Below are positions 63,263 to 64,000 of a stretch of 64,000 nt of DNA, piece by piece. Origin of the DNA: Lycocorax pyrrhopterus obiensis (lineage: Eukaryota; Chordata; Aves; Passeriformes; Paradisaeidae); NCBI GenBank assembly GCA_014706295.1, contig JACSVZ010000004.1, forward strand, positions 8,962,465-9,026,464, read 5' to 3'. A program made the translations under genes and the position numbers. Positions within the stretch are counted from its first letter, which is position 1. The number at the start of each line of letters is the position of its first letter. The notes below the pieces were generated by a model. That model was not told the origin of the DNA, searched no databases, and worked only from the letters and a program-made list of their open reading frames with translations.

Positions 63263-64000
63263 CGCGCTCTGGCCATGCTCACGCCGGCACATGGCATATG
63301 CACAAACAAGATGGGTGCACCCTGTGCCGTGAGCTCCACAGGGTGAAAACAAGGCTTGCTACCTGCCCTCACAGCCTCCAGCCCTTCCAGGACCCCAGTT
63401 TTGGTGGTTCCTGAAGTGTAAATATTAACTGGTATCTACAGCTCATGTTTTAATCAAAGCTTTGCTCAGGAGATACGGAAGGTCGCAAATGGGAAACAGC
63501 AGCCCTGAAGAGCTAAACTTGCTTAGCATATTTCTGCTTTGCTGGTTTCATTTCAAAAGATATTCAGGCTCTGTGTCTGAAACAGTTATTACCTTTGCAC
63601 TTCCACCAGCTGCACCGTCCAAAAGTGGCAGCATTCTCACAAAGCCCAGAAAAAAAAAGGAAAAGTTGGAAAAGATGCAAAGTAGTTGAGTTGGTATGTT
63701 GTGGCTGGCTCTGCCTGACGCAATGGGAGCACACACTTCTCACATCACTGCACTCACAGGCACCACTCGGAAAGGGATAATCTTGGAGCCCTGTAAGGCA
63801 CAAGACTTGGTTTAAAGCTGGAATTTTGTGCCAGGGCTTTCAACAGGCATGGCTGAACCACAAGAGAACCGAGCACTGCAGCTGGTTTTAGACCAGAAGC
63901 CTTGGCCACAGTTCTGCAAAAAAAAAAAAAAAAAAAAAAAAGCAAAAAGAGCAGAAGGAAACATTTAATTGCAAAGAAAATACTTTGTTTTCTTTGTCAC
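63263..64000. other. Non-coding DNA with A24 homopolymer
   Basis: No gene is seen. A run of 24 A lies at 63918-63941, followed by GCAAAAAG. No retrocopy or SINE body is recognisable to its left, so it is taken as a mononucleotide microsatellite. Confidence 0.6.

Noticed and set aside
63918..63941. A24 run as the tail of a retrocopy
   Set aside because: No gene-like or SINE-like sequence precedes it and no flanking duplication was seen; a simple homopolymer is the better call.
1..64000. CRISPR array, tRNA/rRNA genes, operons or a novel multi-gene system
   Set aside because: No regularly spaced repeats, cloverleaf genes or clustered long frames are present; the window is vertebrate intronic and flanking DNA.

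Overview
This window looks like bird nuclear DNA, possibly from a songbird, although the species cannot be fixed from the sequence. The evidence is several CR1 LINE fragments with typical 3' tails of the ATTCTGTG type, a few solo-LTR-like elements, very few other interspersed repeats, and one recognisable vertebrate exon. There is no sign of bacterial, phage or plasmid gene organisation. The many short open frames have no recognisable homology, and most cross repeats.

The one protein-coding feature I can defend is on the minus strand at 18904-19107. It is the first coding exon of PAK5 (also called PAK7), a group II p21-activated kinase. It holds the start codon, a polybasic stretch and the CRIB (Cdc42/Rac-binding) motif, and it lies between a good splice acceptor and a GT donor. 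The next PAK5 coding exon would lie at lower coordinates and is not in the window. Positions 1-18903 are therefore best read as intron, at least 18.9 kb long. Positions 19119-64000 are intron between 5' UTR exons and the first coding exon, or 5' flank.

Layout: an LTR-like promoter element at about 65-596; plain non-coding DNA with a CR1 end at 4.2 kb; a short CR1 tail at 10.6 kb; an expanded ATGGA repeat on a CR1 tail at 13.1-13.4 kb and an older CR1 at 13.9 kb; the PAK5 exon at 19 kb; a CR1 at 28.2 kb; a CpG-island-like block at 41.04-41.50 kb with a strong plus-strand splice donor, a candidate promoter; a long CR1 at 42.7-43.47 kb; a second LTR-like element ending at 44.54 kb; a CR1 ORF2 fragment abutting a solo LTR with a 5-bp target duplication at 53.9-54.5 kb; a CR1 at 59.9-60.3 kb; and a MIR-like ancient SINE at 62.2 kb.

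Several segments (near 3.4, 8.4, 25.3, 38.9, 48.1, 57.8 and 58.2 kb) look like conserved non-coding elements: TAATTA-type cores, retained CpGs and no repeat signature. That is only an impression from composition and needs an alignment. I found no new multi-gene system, CRISPR array, tRNA, rRNA or operon. The interest here is regulatory and evolutionary.
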